Part shown: piece by piece, positions 5,603 to 12,526 of the stretch | How positions within the stretch are numbered: the first letter of the stretch is position 1 | Layout: each line of letters begins with the position of its first letter | Origin: an uncultured Bacilli bacterium | GTDB lineage: Bacteria; Bacillota_I; Bacilli_A; RF39; UBA660 | Direction of reading: 5' to 3' | DNA: 12,542 nt | Assembly (NCBI GenBank): GCA_947626215.1 | Contig: CANQRJ010000030.1 | Location: forward strand, 1 to 12,542 | Program-made: the position numbers and the translations under genes | Notes under the pieces: generated by a model | Database searches by the model: none | What the model was told of the DNA's origin: nothing | What the model saw: only the letters and a program-made list of their open reading frames with translations

Positions 5603-6715
5603 ATGAAAATCGAATTTTTAAAGTTACTAAATTTTCGCAATTATGAGAGGTTAGAAGTTCATTTTTCACCTACATTGAATTTAATTTATGGGAAAAATGG
5701 TTCAGGAAAAACAAATTTGGTTGAATCTATCTATGTCTTAGGACTTACAAGAAGTTTTCGGATTGTTGGAGACAAAACGTTGATTTTAGATGGCAAAAAT
5801 GCCTGTAAGGTCGAAGGAACTGTGAAACAAAAATCGAAAAATGTCTATACTGTTCTATTGAGTAAAGATGGAAAAAAAGTGCAAGTAAACCATAATAAAA
5901 TTGCTAAAATTAGTGATTATATTTCTAAAATTACGATCGTTCTTTTTCATCCAGATGATTTACGTTTTATAAAAGATACACCGAGTACCCGAAGGAAAAC
6001 TTTAAATATTTCTATTTCATTGGTAAATTTAGATTATTTACAGTATTTGAACCGATATAAAATTCTTTTGAAACAAAGAAATGCTTATTTAAAACAAATG
6101 ATGATGAATGGTAGTCTTTCTAGTGATTACTTAAATATTTTAACTGAAAAATTAGTGGATTATGGCATTTATCTTTATGAAAAAAGAAAATTGTTTTTAG
6201 AATCTATTAATAAAGAGATAGGAAATTTTTATGAAAAAATCGCACATGTTTCTGGATTAAAAGTGGAATATCTTAGTGATTATGATGGAAAAAACAAAGA
6301 ACAAATTTTAAAGATGTATCAAAATAGTTTGCAAAAGGATTTAAGTTTTGGAAAAACGAATATTGGAATTCATACGGATGATTTAAAATTTTTACTAAAT
6401 GGAAAAGATTTAAAAGATTATGGAAGTGAAGGACAACAAAAAAATGCCATTATTTCTTATAAGTTTAGTGAATTAGAAATATTTAGAGAATTCACTGGAA
6501 ATTATCCGATTTTTATTTTAGATGATTTGTTTAGTGAATTGGATGAAGAAAAAGTACAAAATATTTTAAAATTGTTGAAAAGTGAAATTCAAACGTTTAT
6601 TACTACTACGGATTTAAAGCATTTTGTATCTTTAGATGAGTTTTCTTATAAAAGTTTTTATATAGAAAATGGTTCTATTGTGAGGGAGGATGAACATGAA
6701 AGAAGAAGAAAATAA
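5603..6715 (+). CDS. recF: DNA replication and repair protein RecF
   Basis: RecF is an SMC/ABC-like ATPase that helps load RecA at gaps and stalled forks. The 370-residue length is normal. The N-terminal FLKLLNFRNYE motif is typical, followed by Walker A GKNGSGKT (30-37). LFHPDDLRFIKDTPSTRRK (115-132) is the family's next conserved block. The ABC signature is GSEGQQK (274-280), and Walker B with D-loop is FILDDLFSELD (304-314). Two blocks differ slightly from the common forms: GIHTDDL in place of GPHRDDL, and GSEGQQK in place of GSQGQQR. ATG 5603 has AAGGGG seven bases upstream. The 3' end overlaps gyrB by 20 bases, so the two are translationally linked. Confidence 0.97.
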   Translation: MKIEFLKLLNFRNYERLEVHFSPTLNLIYGKNGSGKTNLVESIYVLGLTRSFRIVGDKTLILDGKNACKVEGTVKQKSKNVYTVLLSKDGKKVQVNHNKIAKISDYISKITIVLFHPDDLRFIKDTPSTRRKTLNISISLVNLDYLQYLNRYKILLKQRNAYLKQMMMNGSLSSDYLNILTEKLVDYGIYLYEKRKLFLESINKEIGNFYEKIAHVSGLKVEYLSDYDGKNKEQILKMYQNSLQKDLSFGKTNIGIHTDDLKFLLNGKDLKDYGSEGQQKNAIISYKFSELEIFREFTGNYPIFILDDLFSELDEEKVQNILKLLKSEIQTFITTTDLKHFVSLDEFSYKSFYIENGSIVREDEHERRRK

Positions 6716-8618
6716 AGTAAATTATGGCGATGAACAAATTCAAGTTTTGGAAGGACTAGAGGCCGTAAGAAAACGTCCTGGTATGTATATTGGTAATACG
6801 AATGAGGCCGGACTTCATCATTTAGTTTGGGAAATTGTTGATAATGCAGTGGATGAGGCTTTGGCCGGTTATTGTGATGATATTGAAGTTGAAATTGGAA
6901 AAGGAAACGTCATTACCGTTAAAGATGATGGACGAGGAATGCCTACTGGTACGAATGCAAAAACAGGTTTATCTACTATTGAAACTATTTTTACGGTTTT
7001 ACATGCCGGTGGAAAATTTGGTGGTGGAGGTTATAAAGTCTCTGGTGGTCTTCATGGTGTAGGTGCTAGTGTTGTTAATGCTTTGTCTGATTGGCTTGAA
7101 GTTCGTGTTTATCGTGAAGGTAACGTTTATATGATGCGATTTGAAAATGGTGGGAAGCCTGTAGAACCATTAAAAATCGTGGATCATTGTAGTGAAGAAA
7201 GAACAGGTACTACTGTTACTTTTCATGCAGACCCTACTATGTTTGAAACAACTGTTTATAACTGGGATATTTTATATAAACGTTTACAAGAAATGGCTTT
7301 TTTAAATAAAGGAGTACGTATTACTTTAATCGATCATCGAGAAGATGAGAAAAAAGAAATTTTCCATTACAATGGTGGAATTATCGAATATGTAAATATG
7401 TTAAATCGAAATAAAACGCCTTTGTTTTCTGATGTTGTATATGTAGAGGGTAGAGAAGATGATATTTTAATTGAAGTAGCTATGCAATATAATGATACTT
7501 ATAATCCTCAAATTTACTCTTTTACAAATAATATTCATACTACAGAAGGTGGAACCCATGAAGACGGTGTAAAACAAGCCTTAACAAGAGTCATTAATAA
7601 TTATGCGAAAAATGCAAAGATTTTAAAAGAAAATGATGAAAGTTTAACGGGTGAAGATGTTCGTGAAGGAGTTGTGATGATTATTTCTTGTAAGCATCCA
7701 AATCCTCAATTTGAAGGACAAACGAAAACCAAATTAGGAAATAGTGAAGTTCGTAAGATAGCAAGTGATGTGTTTGGTAATGGTTTTGAACGTTTTTTGA
7801 TGGAGAATCCTGATGCGGCTCGCGCGATTATTGAAAAATGTATGACGGCATCTAGAGCTCGTGTCGCGGCTAAGAAAGCAAGAGAAATGACTCGTCGAAA
7901 AGGAGATTTAGATGTTACAAACTTTTATGGAAAATTATCCGATTGTAAAAGTAAGGATCCTAAAGAGTGTGAAATCTTCTTAGTCGAGGGTGATAGTGCC
8001 GGTGGTTCTGCTAAAAAAGGTCGTAATAGTATGACTCAAGCTATTTTACCTTTGCGTGGTAAGATTTTAAATGTGGAAAAGGCAAGACTTGATCGGGCTT
8101 TATCGAATGAAGAAATCAGGACGATTATCACGGCCTTTGGAACTGGTATTGGTGAAGAATTCGATTTAAGTAAATTACGTTATGATAAAATTATTATTAT
8201 GACCGATGCCGATGTCGATGGTTCTCATATTCGTGTTTTGTTATTAACTTTATTTTATCGTTTCTTTCGACCTATTGTTGAGGCAGGTCACGTTTATGCG
8301 GCTCAACCTCCACTTTTCAGTATTAAACATGGTAAAACTATTAAATATGTTTTAACAGAAGAGGAAAAACAGGAATATATTGATAGTTTATCTCCTAATA
8401 CAAAGTATGAAATTGGACGTATGAAAGGTTTAGGAGAAATGGATGCCGATGAGTTATTTGATACGACTATGAGTATTGATACAAGGGTTTTAAGACAAAT
8501 TACGGTAGAAGATGCTATCGCGGCCGACAACATGTTTTCTTTACTTATGGGAGAAGAAGTGGATCCTAGACGTAAGTTTATTGAAGAAAATGCCGGTTAT
8601 GCCGAGTTAGATTTGTAG
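6696..8618 (+). CDS. gyrB: DNA gyrase subunit B
   Basis: GyrB supplies the ATPase that drives negative supercoiling by the GyrA2B2 complex. ATG 6696 is preferred over ATG 6690 because GAGGGAGG (6682-6689) is seven bases before it and abuts the earlier ATG. This gives 640 residues. The GHKL ATPase domain shows EIVDNAVDEA (46-55), KDDGRGM near 76-82 and GGLHGVGAS (117-125). The TOPRIM domain has EGDSAGG (431-437), PLRGKILNVEK and the metal-binding DADVDGSH (504-511). Length and the EGDSAGGSAKKGRN/LPLRGKILNVEKAR block favour GyrB over ParE, as does pairing with gyrA. It starts inside recF, and gyrA follows after 10 bases. Confidence 0.98.
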   Translation: MKEEENKVNYGDEQIQVLEGLEAVRKRPGMYIGNTNEAGLHHLVWEIVDNAVDEALAGYCDDIEVEIGKGNVITVKDDGRGMPTGTNAKTGLSTIETIFTVLHAGGKFGGGGYKVSGGLHGVGASVVNALSDWLEVRVYREGNVYMMRFENGGKPVEPLKIVDHCSEERTGTTVTFHADPTMFETTVYNWDILYKRLQEMAFLNKGVRITLIDHREDEKKEIFHYNGGIIEYVNMLNRNKTPLFSDVVYVEGREDDILIEVAMQYNDTYNPQIYSFTNNIHTTEGGTHEDGVKQALTRVINNYAKNAKILKENDESLTGEDVREGVVMIISCKHPNPQFEGQTKTKLGNSEVRKIASDVFGNGFERFLMENPDAARAIIEKCMTASRARVAAKKAREMTRRKGDLDVTNFYGKLSDCKSKDPKECEIFLVEGDSAGGSAKKGRNSMTQAILPLRGKILNVEKARLDRALSNEEIRTIITAFGTGIGEEFDLSKLRYDKIIIMTDADVDGSHIRVLLLTLFYRFFRPIVEAGHVYAAQPPLFSIKHGKTIKYVLTEEEKQEYIDSLSPNTKYEIGRMKGLGEMDADELFDTTMSIDTRVLRQITVEDAIAADNMFSLLMGEEVDPRRKFIEENAGYAELDL

Positions 8619-8628
8619 GGAGGTTTAT

Positions 8629-11130
8629 ATGGATCGTATAGAACAAAATAATATTGTTGAAGAAATAAGTAAGTCGTTTATCGATTATTCGATGAGTGTT
8701 ATTACGGCACGTGCATTACCAGATTTAAGAGATGGTTTAAAACCTGTTCATCGTCGAATTTTATTCTCTATGTATCAGTCTGGTTATACGTTTGATAAGC
8801 AACATAAAAAATGTGCTCGTATTGTGGGAGATGTTATGGGTAAATTTCACCCTCATGGAGATTCTTCTATTTATGATGCTTTGGTTCGTATGGCTCAAGA
8901 TTTTAGTTTCCGTTATCCTCTTGTAGATGGTCATGGTAACTTTGGTAATATGGATGGTGATGGGGCGGCCGCCATGCGTTATACAGAAGCTCGTATGGCT
9001 AAGATTACAGGTGAACTTTTAAGAGACTTAAATAAAGATACGGTAGATATGACGCCAAACTTTGATGAGTTAGAGTTAGAGCCTACTGTGTTACCTAGTA
9101 GATTTCCTAATATATTGGTCAATGGTACAATGGGTATCGCGGTTGGTATGGCTACTAATATACCACCTCATAATTTAGGGGAAGTCATTGATGGATGCGT
9201 TGCTTATATAGATAATCCAGATATTGATACAGAAGGCCTTATGAAACATATTAAAGGACCTGATTTCCCAACAGGCGCGATTATTTTAGGAAATTCTGGT
9301 ATTCGAAAGGCTTATGAAACGGGTCGTGGAAGTATTACGATACGTTCTAAAGCTAGTATTGAAGAAAAAAATGGAAGATTTTATATTGTATTTGATGAAG
9401 TTCCTTATGGAGTCAATACTTTAGAACTTAAAAATAAGGTTGCCGAGCTTGTTCATAACAAGGTTATTGATGGAATTTCTGATTATCATTCTGATTTAAA
9501 GGATGGTATTAAGATTACAATTACTTTGAAAAAGGATGCAAATCCTCAAGTTGTGCTTAATAATTTATATAAACATACGGCTTTCCAAACGACTTATGGT
9601 ATTATTTTATTGATGATTGATCAAGGTGTTCCAAAAACTTTGGGATTACGTGATATTATTAGTAAATATATTGATTTTCAAAAAGAAGTTATTATTCGCC
9701 GTACGCGCTTTGATTTAAAGAAAGCAGAAGATCGTGTTCATATTTTAGAAGGTTTAAAGATTGCCTTAGATCATATTGATGAAGTGATTAAAGTGATTCG
9801 TGGTAGTCATACAGATGAAGATGCCAAAAATGGATTAATGTCTAAATTTGGTTTAGATGAAATTCAAGCTAATGCCATTCTTGAAATGAGATTACGTCGT
9901 TTAACAGGTTTAGAGAAGGAAAAAATTGAGGAGGAACTTAAAGAGTTACTTCAAAAAATTGATGAATATAAGGCTATTTTAGCTAGTGAAGAGAAGGTAT
10001 TAGCAATTATTAAGGAAGAACTTCTTGAAATTAAAGATAAATATGCCGATGAACGTCGTACTCATATTGATATGACTGCAATTGAATATATTGAAGATGA
10101 ATCTTTGATTCCAGAAGAAAATATTATGATTGCGTTAACAAATAAAGGTTATATTAAGAGAACGACTAGTGATACCTTTAAGTCTCAAAATCGTGGTGGT
10201 GTAGGAGTGAAGGGTATGGCAACGAATGAAGAAGATTTTGTGGAACATTTGCTTAACTTATCCACACATGATTATGTCTTATTCTTTACAAATAAAGGCA
10301 AGGTATACCGTTTGAAAGGATATGAAATTCCTGAATTTAGTCGTCAATCGAAAGGCATACCAGTTATCAACTTGCTTCAAATTGATAAAGATGAGTCTAT
10401 TAATTCTATGATTCGTGTGAGTGCAGATAATGAATATAAATATTTGTTATTTGCAACAAAGAAAGGAATTGTTAAGAAAACTGCTATTTCTGAATTTGAT
10501 AATATTCGTACAAATGGTAAGATTTGTATTACATTACGAGAAACAGATGAACTTATCAGTGTGCGTAAAACAACGGGTCAAGATTTAGTTTTATTAGGAT
10601 CTAGTTCTGGTAGAATGGTGAAGTTTACTGAAGATTCTTTAAGAGTGATGGGTAGAACTGCAAGTGGAGTAAGAGGAATTAATTTAGGTGAAGGTAATAG
10701 TTGCATTGGTGCAGAAGTTGCTACAGATAATGATAAAATCTTAATTGTTACTGAGAAGGGTTACGGTAAGCAAACAAATGTTTGTGACTATAGACAAACT
10801 TCTAGAGGAAGCAAAGGAGTAAAGGCACTTAATATTACTGAAAAGAACGGTTCTATCGCGGCATTTAAGATTGTTGAAGAAAATTCTGATGTAGTTATTA
10901 TTACTAATACGGGTATGTTAATTCGTTTACCATTGAATCAAGTTTCTACTTTGGGACGTGTAACGCAAGGTGTACGACTTATCAACTTAAAAGAAAATCA
11001 AATGGTATCGACTATTAGCATTGTAGCTCATGAAGAAAAAAATGAGGATGATGAATCAGAGACTATAGATCCAAATATTGAAGTAGATACTATAGATAAT
11101 AAAAACAATAATGAAGAGGGAACAGAATAA
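8629..11130 (+). CDS. gyrA: DNA gyrase subunit A
   Basis: GyrA breaks and rejoins the gate segment DNA and wraps DNA to give negative supercoils. The 833-residue protein has the catalytic tyrosine at Y118 in AAAMRYTEARM. The quinolone-pocket segment HPHGDSSIYDAL (74-85) keeps the Ser (79) and Asp (83) that correspond to E. coli S83 and D87, so no common resistance change is visible. The long-helix region (LRLRRLTGLEKEKIEEE) forms the C-gate arm. The C-terminal pinwheel begins with the GyrA box QNRGGVG (520-526), which separates gyrase from ParC. Six KG/SG-type blade repeats follow (for example LTNKGYIKRT, FTNKGKVYRL, VTEKGYGKQT, ITNTGMLIRL). The end is an acidic Asn/Glu tail, usual for GyrA. 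GGGAGGT (8618-8624) overlapping the gyrB stop is its ribosome site. A terminator overlaps its 3' end. Confidence 0.98.
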   Translation: MDRIEQNNIVEEISKSFIDYSMSVITARALPDLRDGLKPVHRRILFSMYQSGYTFDKQHKKCARIVGDVMGKFHPHGDSSIYDALVRMAQDFSFRYPLVDGHGNFGNMDGDGAAAMRYTEARMAKITGELLRDLNKDTVDMTPNFDELELEPTVLPSRFPNILVNGTMGIAVGMATNIPPHNLGEVIDGCVAYIDNPDIDTEGLMKHIKGPDFPTGAIILGNSGIRKAYETGRGSITIRSKASIEEKNGRFYIVFDEVPYGVNTLELKNKVAELVHNKVIDGISDYHSDLKDGIKITITLKKDANPQVVLNNLYKHTAFQTTYGIILLMIDQGVPKTLGLRDIISKYIDFQKEVIIRRTRFDLKKAEDRVHILEGLKIALDHIDEVIKVIRGSHTDEDAKNGLMSKFGLDEIQANAILEMRLRRLTGLEKEKIEEELKELLQKIDEYKAILASEEKVLAIIKEELLEIKDKYADERRTHIDMTAIEYIEDESLIPEENIMIALTNKGYIKRTTSDTFKSQNRGGVGVKGMATNEEDFVEHLLNLSTHDYVLFFTNKGKVYRLKGYEIPEFSRQSKGIPVINLLQIDKDESINSMIRVSADNEYKYLLFATKKGIVKKTAISEFDNIRTNGKICITLRETDELISVRKTTGQDLVLLGSSSGRMVKFTEDSLRVMGRTASGVRGINLGEGNSCIGAEVATDNDKILIVTEKGYGKQTNVCDYRQTSRGSKGVKALNITEKNGSIAAFKIVEENSDVVIITNTGMLIRLPLNQVSTLGRVTQGVRLINLKENQMVSTISIVAHEEKNEDDESETIDPNIEVDTIDNKNNNEEGTE
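10258..10266 (+). promoter_or_regulatory. DnaA box (TTATCCACA) inside gyrA
   Basis: This is a perfect strong-form box within the coding sequence (codons for Leu-Ser-Thr). It may be coincidental, but it is one of very few exact matches outside the origin gaps. Confidence 0.35.
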
Positions 11131-11144
11131 TTTGTTCCTTTTTT
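11116..11144 (+). terminator. Intrinsic terminator of recF-gyrB-gyrA
   Basis: GGAACA (11119-11124) pairs with TGTTCC (11133-11138) around an eight-base AT loop containing the gyrA stop codon. It is followed by six T (11139-11144), and A/G upstream extends the stem against the T run. Its left arm lies in the last codons of gyrA. Confidence 0.8.
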
Positions 11145-11145
11145 A

Positions 11146-11161
11146 TGTTTCACGTGGAACA
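11146..11161 (-). promoter_or_regulatory. parS site 1 (ParB binding)
   Basis: The plus strand reads TGTTTCACGTGGAACA. Its reverse complement TGTTCCACGTGAAACA fits the Bacillus consensus TGTTNCACGTGAAACA exactly and equals site 4 in opposite orientation. It lies just after the gyrA terminator. Confidence 0.85.
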
Positions 11162-11233
11162 TAGGAAGAATTTATTGTTAAATGAACTAATAATATTTTA
11201 TATTTTAAACATTAGAATTAAAATTTAAAAAAA

Positions 11234-11242
11234 TGTGGATAA
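11234..11242 (-). promoter_or_regulatory. DnaA box (TTATCCACA) 3 bp from parS site 2
   Basis: The plus strand reads TGTGGATAA, a perfect strong-form box, with three bases separating it from parS site 2. Confidence 0.7.
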
Positions 11243-11272
11243 CAATGTTTCATGTGAAACATTGTTTTTTTT
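11241..11272 (+). terminator. Terminator-like hairpin built on parS site 2
   Basis: The parS core plus five complementary bases on each side forms a stem of about 11 bp with a tiny central loop. It is followed directly by eight T (11265-11272). Geometrically this is an intrinsic terminator as well as a ParB site. It may back up the gyrA terminator. Confidence 0.5.
11246..11261. promoter_or_regulatory. parS site 2 (ParB binding, one central mismatch)
   Basis: TGTTTCATGTGAAACA differs from the consensus by one central base (CATGTG for CACGTG). Arms AACAA and TTGTT extend the palindrome. Confidence 0.7.
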
Positions 11273-11474
11273 AGATTTATTAAAATATTTAATAATATAT
11301 AAATATTTTATTATATTAATCTCTTTTATTGTAAATAAATATTTCTTTTTTATTAATTTTCTTTTTTTTAAATCATTTTTTTTATAAATTTAAATTAAAT
11401 GTAAGTATTTTAATTTTAATATATTATATTAAAAAGTTTTAATTTGAAAAAATTTATATAAAATTATATATTAA

Positions 11475-11483
11475 TGTGAATAA
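11475..11483 (-). promoter_or_regulatory. DnaA box (TTATTCACA) 3 bp from parS site 3
   Basis: The plus strand reads TGTGAATAA. The box-to-parS gap is three bases, the same as for site 2. Confidence 0.7.
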
Positions 11484-11486
11484 CTA

Positions 11487-11502
11487 TGTTTCACGTGAAA
11501 CA
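11487..11502. promoter_or_regulatory. parS site 3 (ParB binding)
   Basis: TGTTTCACGTGAAACA is a perfect palindromic consensus site, extended by complementary arms AACTA and TAGTT. Confidence 0.92.
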
Positions 11503-11593
11503 TAGTTTATAAAAATTAATTGTTATTATATTTTAATTGATTACCTTATAAAATATTTAAAAATTTATTTCTTTTAAACTTAGGAAAAGTATA

Positions 11594-11609
11594 TGTTCCA
11601 CGTGAAACA
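11594..11609 (+). promoter_or_regulatory. parS site 4 (ParB binding)
   Basis: TGTTCCACGTGAAACA matches TGTTNCACGTGAAACA. It is extended by arms TATA on both sides, which are self-complementary. Confidence 0.9.
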
Positions 11610-11617
11610 TATATTAA

Positions 11618-11626
11618 TGTGAATAA
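11618..11626 (-). promoter_or_regulatory. DnaA box (TTATTCACA) 8 bp after parS site 4
   Basis: The plus strand reads TGTGAATAA, in the repeated context TTAATGTGAATAACT also found at site 3. Confidence 0.7.
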
Positions 11627-11761
11627 CTTTTATTTATATTTGTAATAAAATAGCAATAATTGTGAATATTGAAGTGTTTTTAACTGTTAGGATTTGTTTA
11701 TTTTCTATTTTTCTAAATAAAATTAATACTTTATTTGTTTTTGATAGTTTTTGTGGCACAA

Positions 11762-11777
11762 TGTTTCACGTGAAACA
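11762..11777. promoter_or_regulatory. parS site 5 (ParB binding)
   Basis: TGTTTCACGTGAAACA is a perfect site. Arms CACAA and TTGTG make a 26-bp perfect palindrome (11757-11782). Confidence 0.92.
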
Positions 11778-11778
11778 T

Positions 11779-11787
11779 TGTGAATAA
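11779..11787 (-). promoter_or_regulatory. DnaA box (TTATTCACA) 1 bp after parS site 5
   Basis: The plus strand reads TGTGAATAA. It overlaps the right arm of the site-5 palindrome, so ParB and DnaA footprints would collide. Confidence 0.7.
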
Positions 11788-11867
11788 GTTTCTTTTATTT
11801 GTTATTATGTTATTTGGATTAATGATCTAATATTATTTATTAATTTATATGAAAAAGTATAGTTTAA

Positions 11868-11883
11868 TGTTTCACGTGAAACA
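11868..11883. promoter_or_regulatory. parS site 6 (ParB binding)
   Basis: TGTTTCACGTGAAACA is a perfect site. Arms TTTAA and TTAAA make a 26-bp perfect palindrome (11863-11888), ending 9 bp before the -35 of the SRP RNA promoter. Confidence 0.92.
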
Positions 11884-11896
11884 TTAAAATTTAAGC

Positions 11897-11925
11897 TTGC
11901 TTTTTAATGATGAATTTGTTATTAT
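11897..11925 (+). promoter_or_regulatory. SRP RNA promoter
   Basis: The -35 TTGCTT (11897-11902) and -10 TATTAT (11920-11925) are 17 bp apart, with TGT before the -10 giving an extended -10. Predicted start at about 11931-11933 agrees with the first base of the SRP RNA closing stem. Confidence 0.8.
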
Positions 11926-11931
11926 TGATAC

Positions 11932-12009
11932 GTGCAACAAATATAATGTAATCTGGTCAGAACTGGAAAGTAGCAGCCACGTCATTCCCTATTTGTGTGC
12001 ACTTTTTTT
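11932..12009 (+). ncRNA. ffs: Small bacterial signal recognition particle RNA (4.5S type)
   Basis: The RNA scaffolds Ffh in the signal recognition particle that targets membrane proteins co-translationally. The diagnostic helix-8 tip is present: GGTCAG (11955-11960), a GGAA tetraloop (11965-11968) closed by CT/AG, and AGCAGCC (11972-11978). GTGC (11932-11935) pairs with GCAC (11999-12002), and ACAAATA pairs with TATTTGT to close the rod. AATG/CATT pair in the middle. Seven T (12003-12009) follow, so the closing stem doubles as terminator. At about 71-78 nt it is the short form without an Alu domain, unlike the long Bacillus scRNA. tadA starts 16 bases after the T run. Confidence 0.93.
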
Positions 12010-12025
12010 ATAGGTGATGATTTTA

Positions 12026-12448
12026 ATGAATGATTATTTTGATTTATGTATAAAGCAAGCTCAGTTAGCTAGTGATTCGGGAGATGTTCCTATTGGAGCC
12101 GTTATTGTTAAGGATTCTCAAGTTATTAGTTATTCACATAACACTAGAGAACATGAACATGACATTATAGGTCATGCAGAAATTAATGCTATACGAAATG
12201 CAGAGAAGATCCTTGGAAGATGGAATCTATCTGATTGTGATTTGTATGTTACATTAGAGCCATGTTCTATGTGTAAAGAGATTATTCAACAAGCAAGAAT
12301 TGCTCATGTTTTTTATTTAGTTTCTAAATTGGATTATAAAAAAGAATATAACAAGACATCATATGTCATTTTATCTAATAATGAAACTCAAAAAAACGAA
12401 CAAATGTATAAGAGAATGTTGTCTCAATTTTTTCAAGCAAAAAGATAG
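12026..12448 (+). CDS. tadA: tRNA adenosine(34) deaminase TadA
   Basis: TadA converts A34 to inosine in the anticodon of tRNA-Arg(ACG). The 140-residue protein has the cytidine/deoxycytidylate deaminase fold, with HAEI (50-53) giving a zinc ligand and the catalytic Glu52. PCSMC (79-83) gives the two zinc cysteines. DVPIGAVIV (20-28) and the N-terminal NDYFDLCIKQAQLA helix are typical. ATG 12026 is chosen because TAGGTG (12011-12016) is correctly spaced; GTG 12014 and ATG 12017 overlap that site. There is no room for a promoter between the SRP RNA U-tract and the gene, so it probably relies on read-through from the SRP RNA promoter. In Bacillus, tadA, the SRP RNA gene and dnaX are neighbours in another order. 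Confidence 0.95.
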   Translation: MNDYFDLCIKQAQLASDSGDVPIGAVIVKDSQVISYSHNTREHEHDIIGHAEINAIRNAEKILGRWNLSDCDLYVTLEPCSMCKEIIQQARIAHVFYLVSKLDYKKEYNKTSYVILSNNETQKNEQMYKRMLSQFFQAKR

Positions 12449-12465
12449 ATTAATTGAATTGGATT

Positions 12466-12474
12466 TGTTATAAT
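12466..12474 (+). promoter_or_regulatory. Extended -10 promoter at the right edge
   Basis: TGTTATAAT is an exact extended -10. The -35 region at 17 bp is a weak TAGATT (12446-12451) overlapping the tadA stop. It would start transcription near 12481, for a gene outside the window (dnaX is a guess from Bacillus gene order). Confidence 0.65.
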
Positions 12475-12481
12475 GTAAAGC

Positions 12482-12526
12482 ATTTTATAGCACATCTTGA
12501 GCAAGCGAAAGAATGTGTTATAAAAT
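12482..12526 (+). other. Stem-loop at the predicted transcription start
   Basis: Segments 12482-12495 and 12513-12526 are complementary over 14 pairs with one G-U. An inner CTT/AAG pair set lies beyond a bulged A, closing a loop of about 10 bases (GAGCAAGCGA). It begins one base after the predicted start site, so it would be the 5' end of an RNA. No T run follows, so it is not a normal terminator. It could be a 5' stabilising stem, an operator, or the first helix of a structured RNA cut off by the window end. Confidence 0.5.

Larger units (their letters stand above)
11131..11930. other. Gene-free parS / DnaA-box array region
   Basis: These 800 bp hold no credible ORF in either strand; stops are frequent and composition is extremely AT-rich. 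They contain six 16-bp parS-type palindromes at 11146, 11246, 11487, 11594, 11762 and 11868. Four perfect DnaA boxes are present, all on the minus strand, at 11234, 11475, 11618 and 11779. The sequence TTAATGTGAATAACT occurs twice (11471-11485 and 11614-11628), each time as the box context. Between the sites the DNA is nearly pure A/T. The region most likely acts as an origin-proximal centromere that loads ParB, with DnaA binding interleaved. parA/parB genes are not in the window. Confidence 0.85.

Noticed and set aside
6835..7062. 75-codon plus-strand frame inside gyrB
   Set aside because: It overlaps the conserved GHKL ATPase segment in another frame and has no recognisable features.
8303..8533. 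76-codon open frame on the minus strand inside gyrB
   Set aside because: It is a shadow of the conserved gyrB C-terminal coding region with no start signals.
8702..8995. Quinolone-resistance substitutions in gyrA
   Set aside because: The Ser and Asp at the key positions (79 and 83 here) are the susceptible-type residues.
6696..11130. Topoisomerase IV (ParE/ParC) instead of gyrase
   Set aside because: The GyrA box QNRGGVG, the acidic GyrA tail, the GyrB TOPRIM context and the recF linkage all indicate gyrase.
11146..11883. Regularly repeated palindromes as a CRISPR array
   Set aside because: The repeats are 16-bp parS palindromes with unequal AT-only spacing of 100-241 bp, not direct repeats with 30-40 bp spacers, and no cas gene is present.
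11146..11883. All six palindromes as transcription terminators
   Set aside because: Only site 2 is followed by a real T run. The shared CACGTG core and match to the ParB consensus explain the set better.
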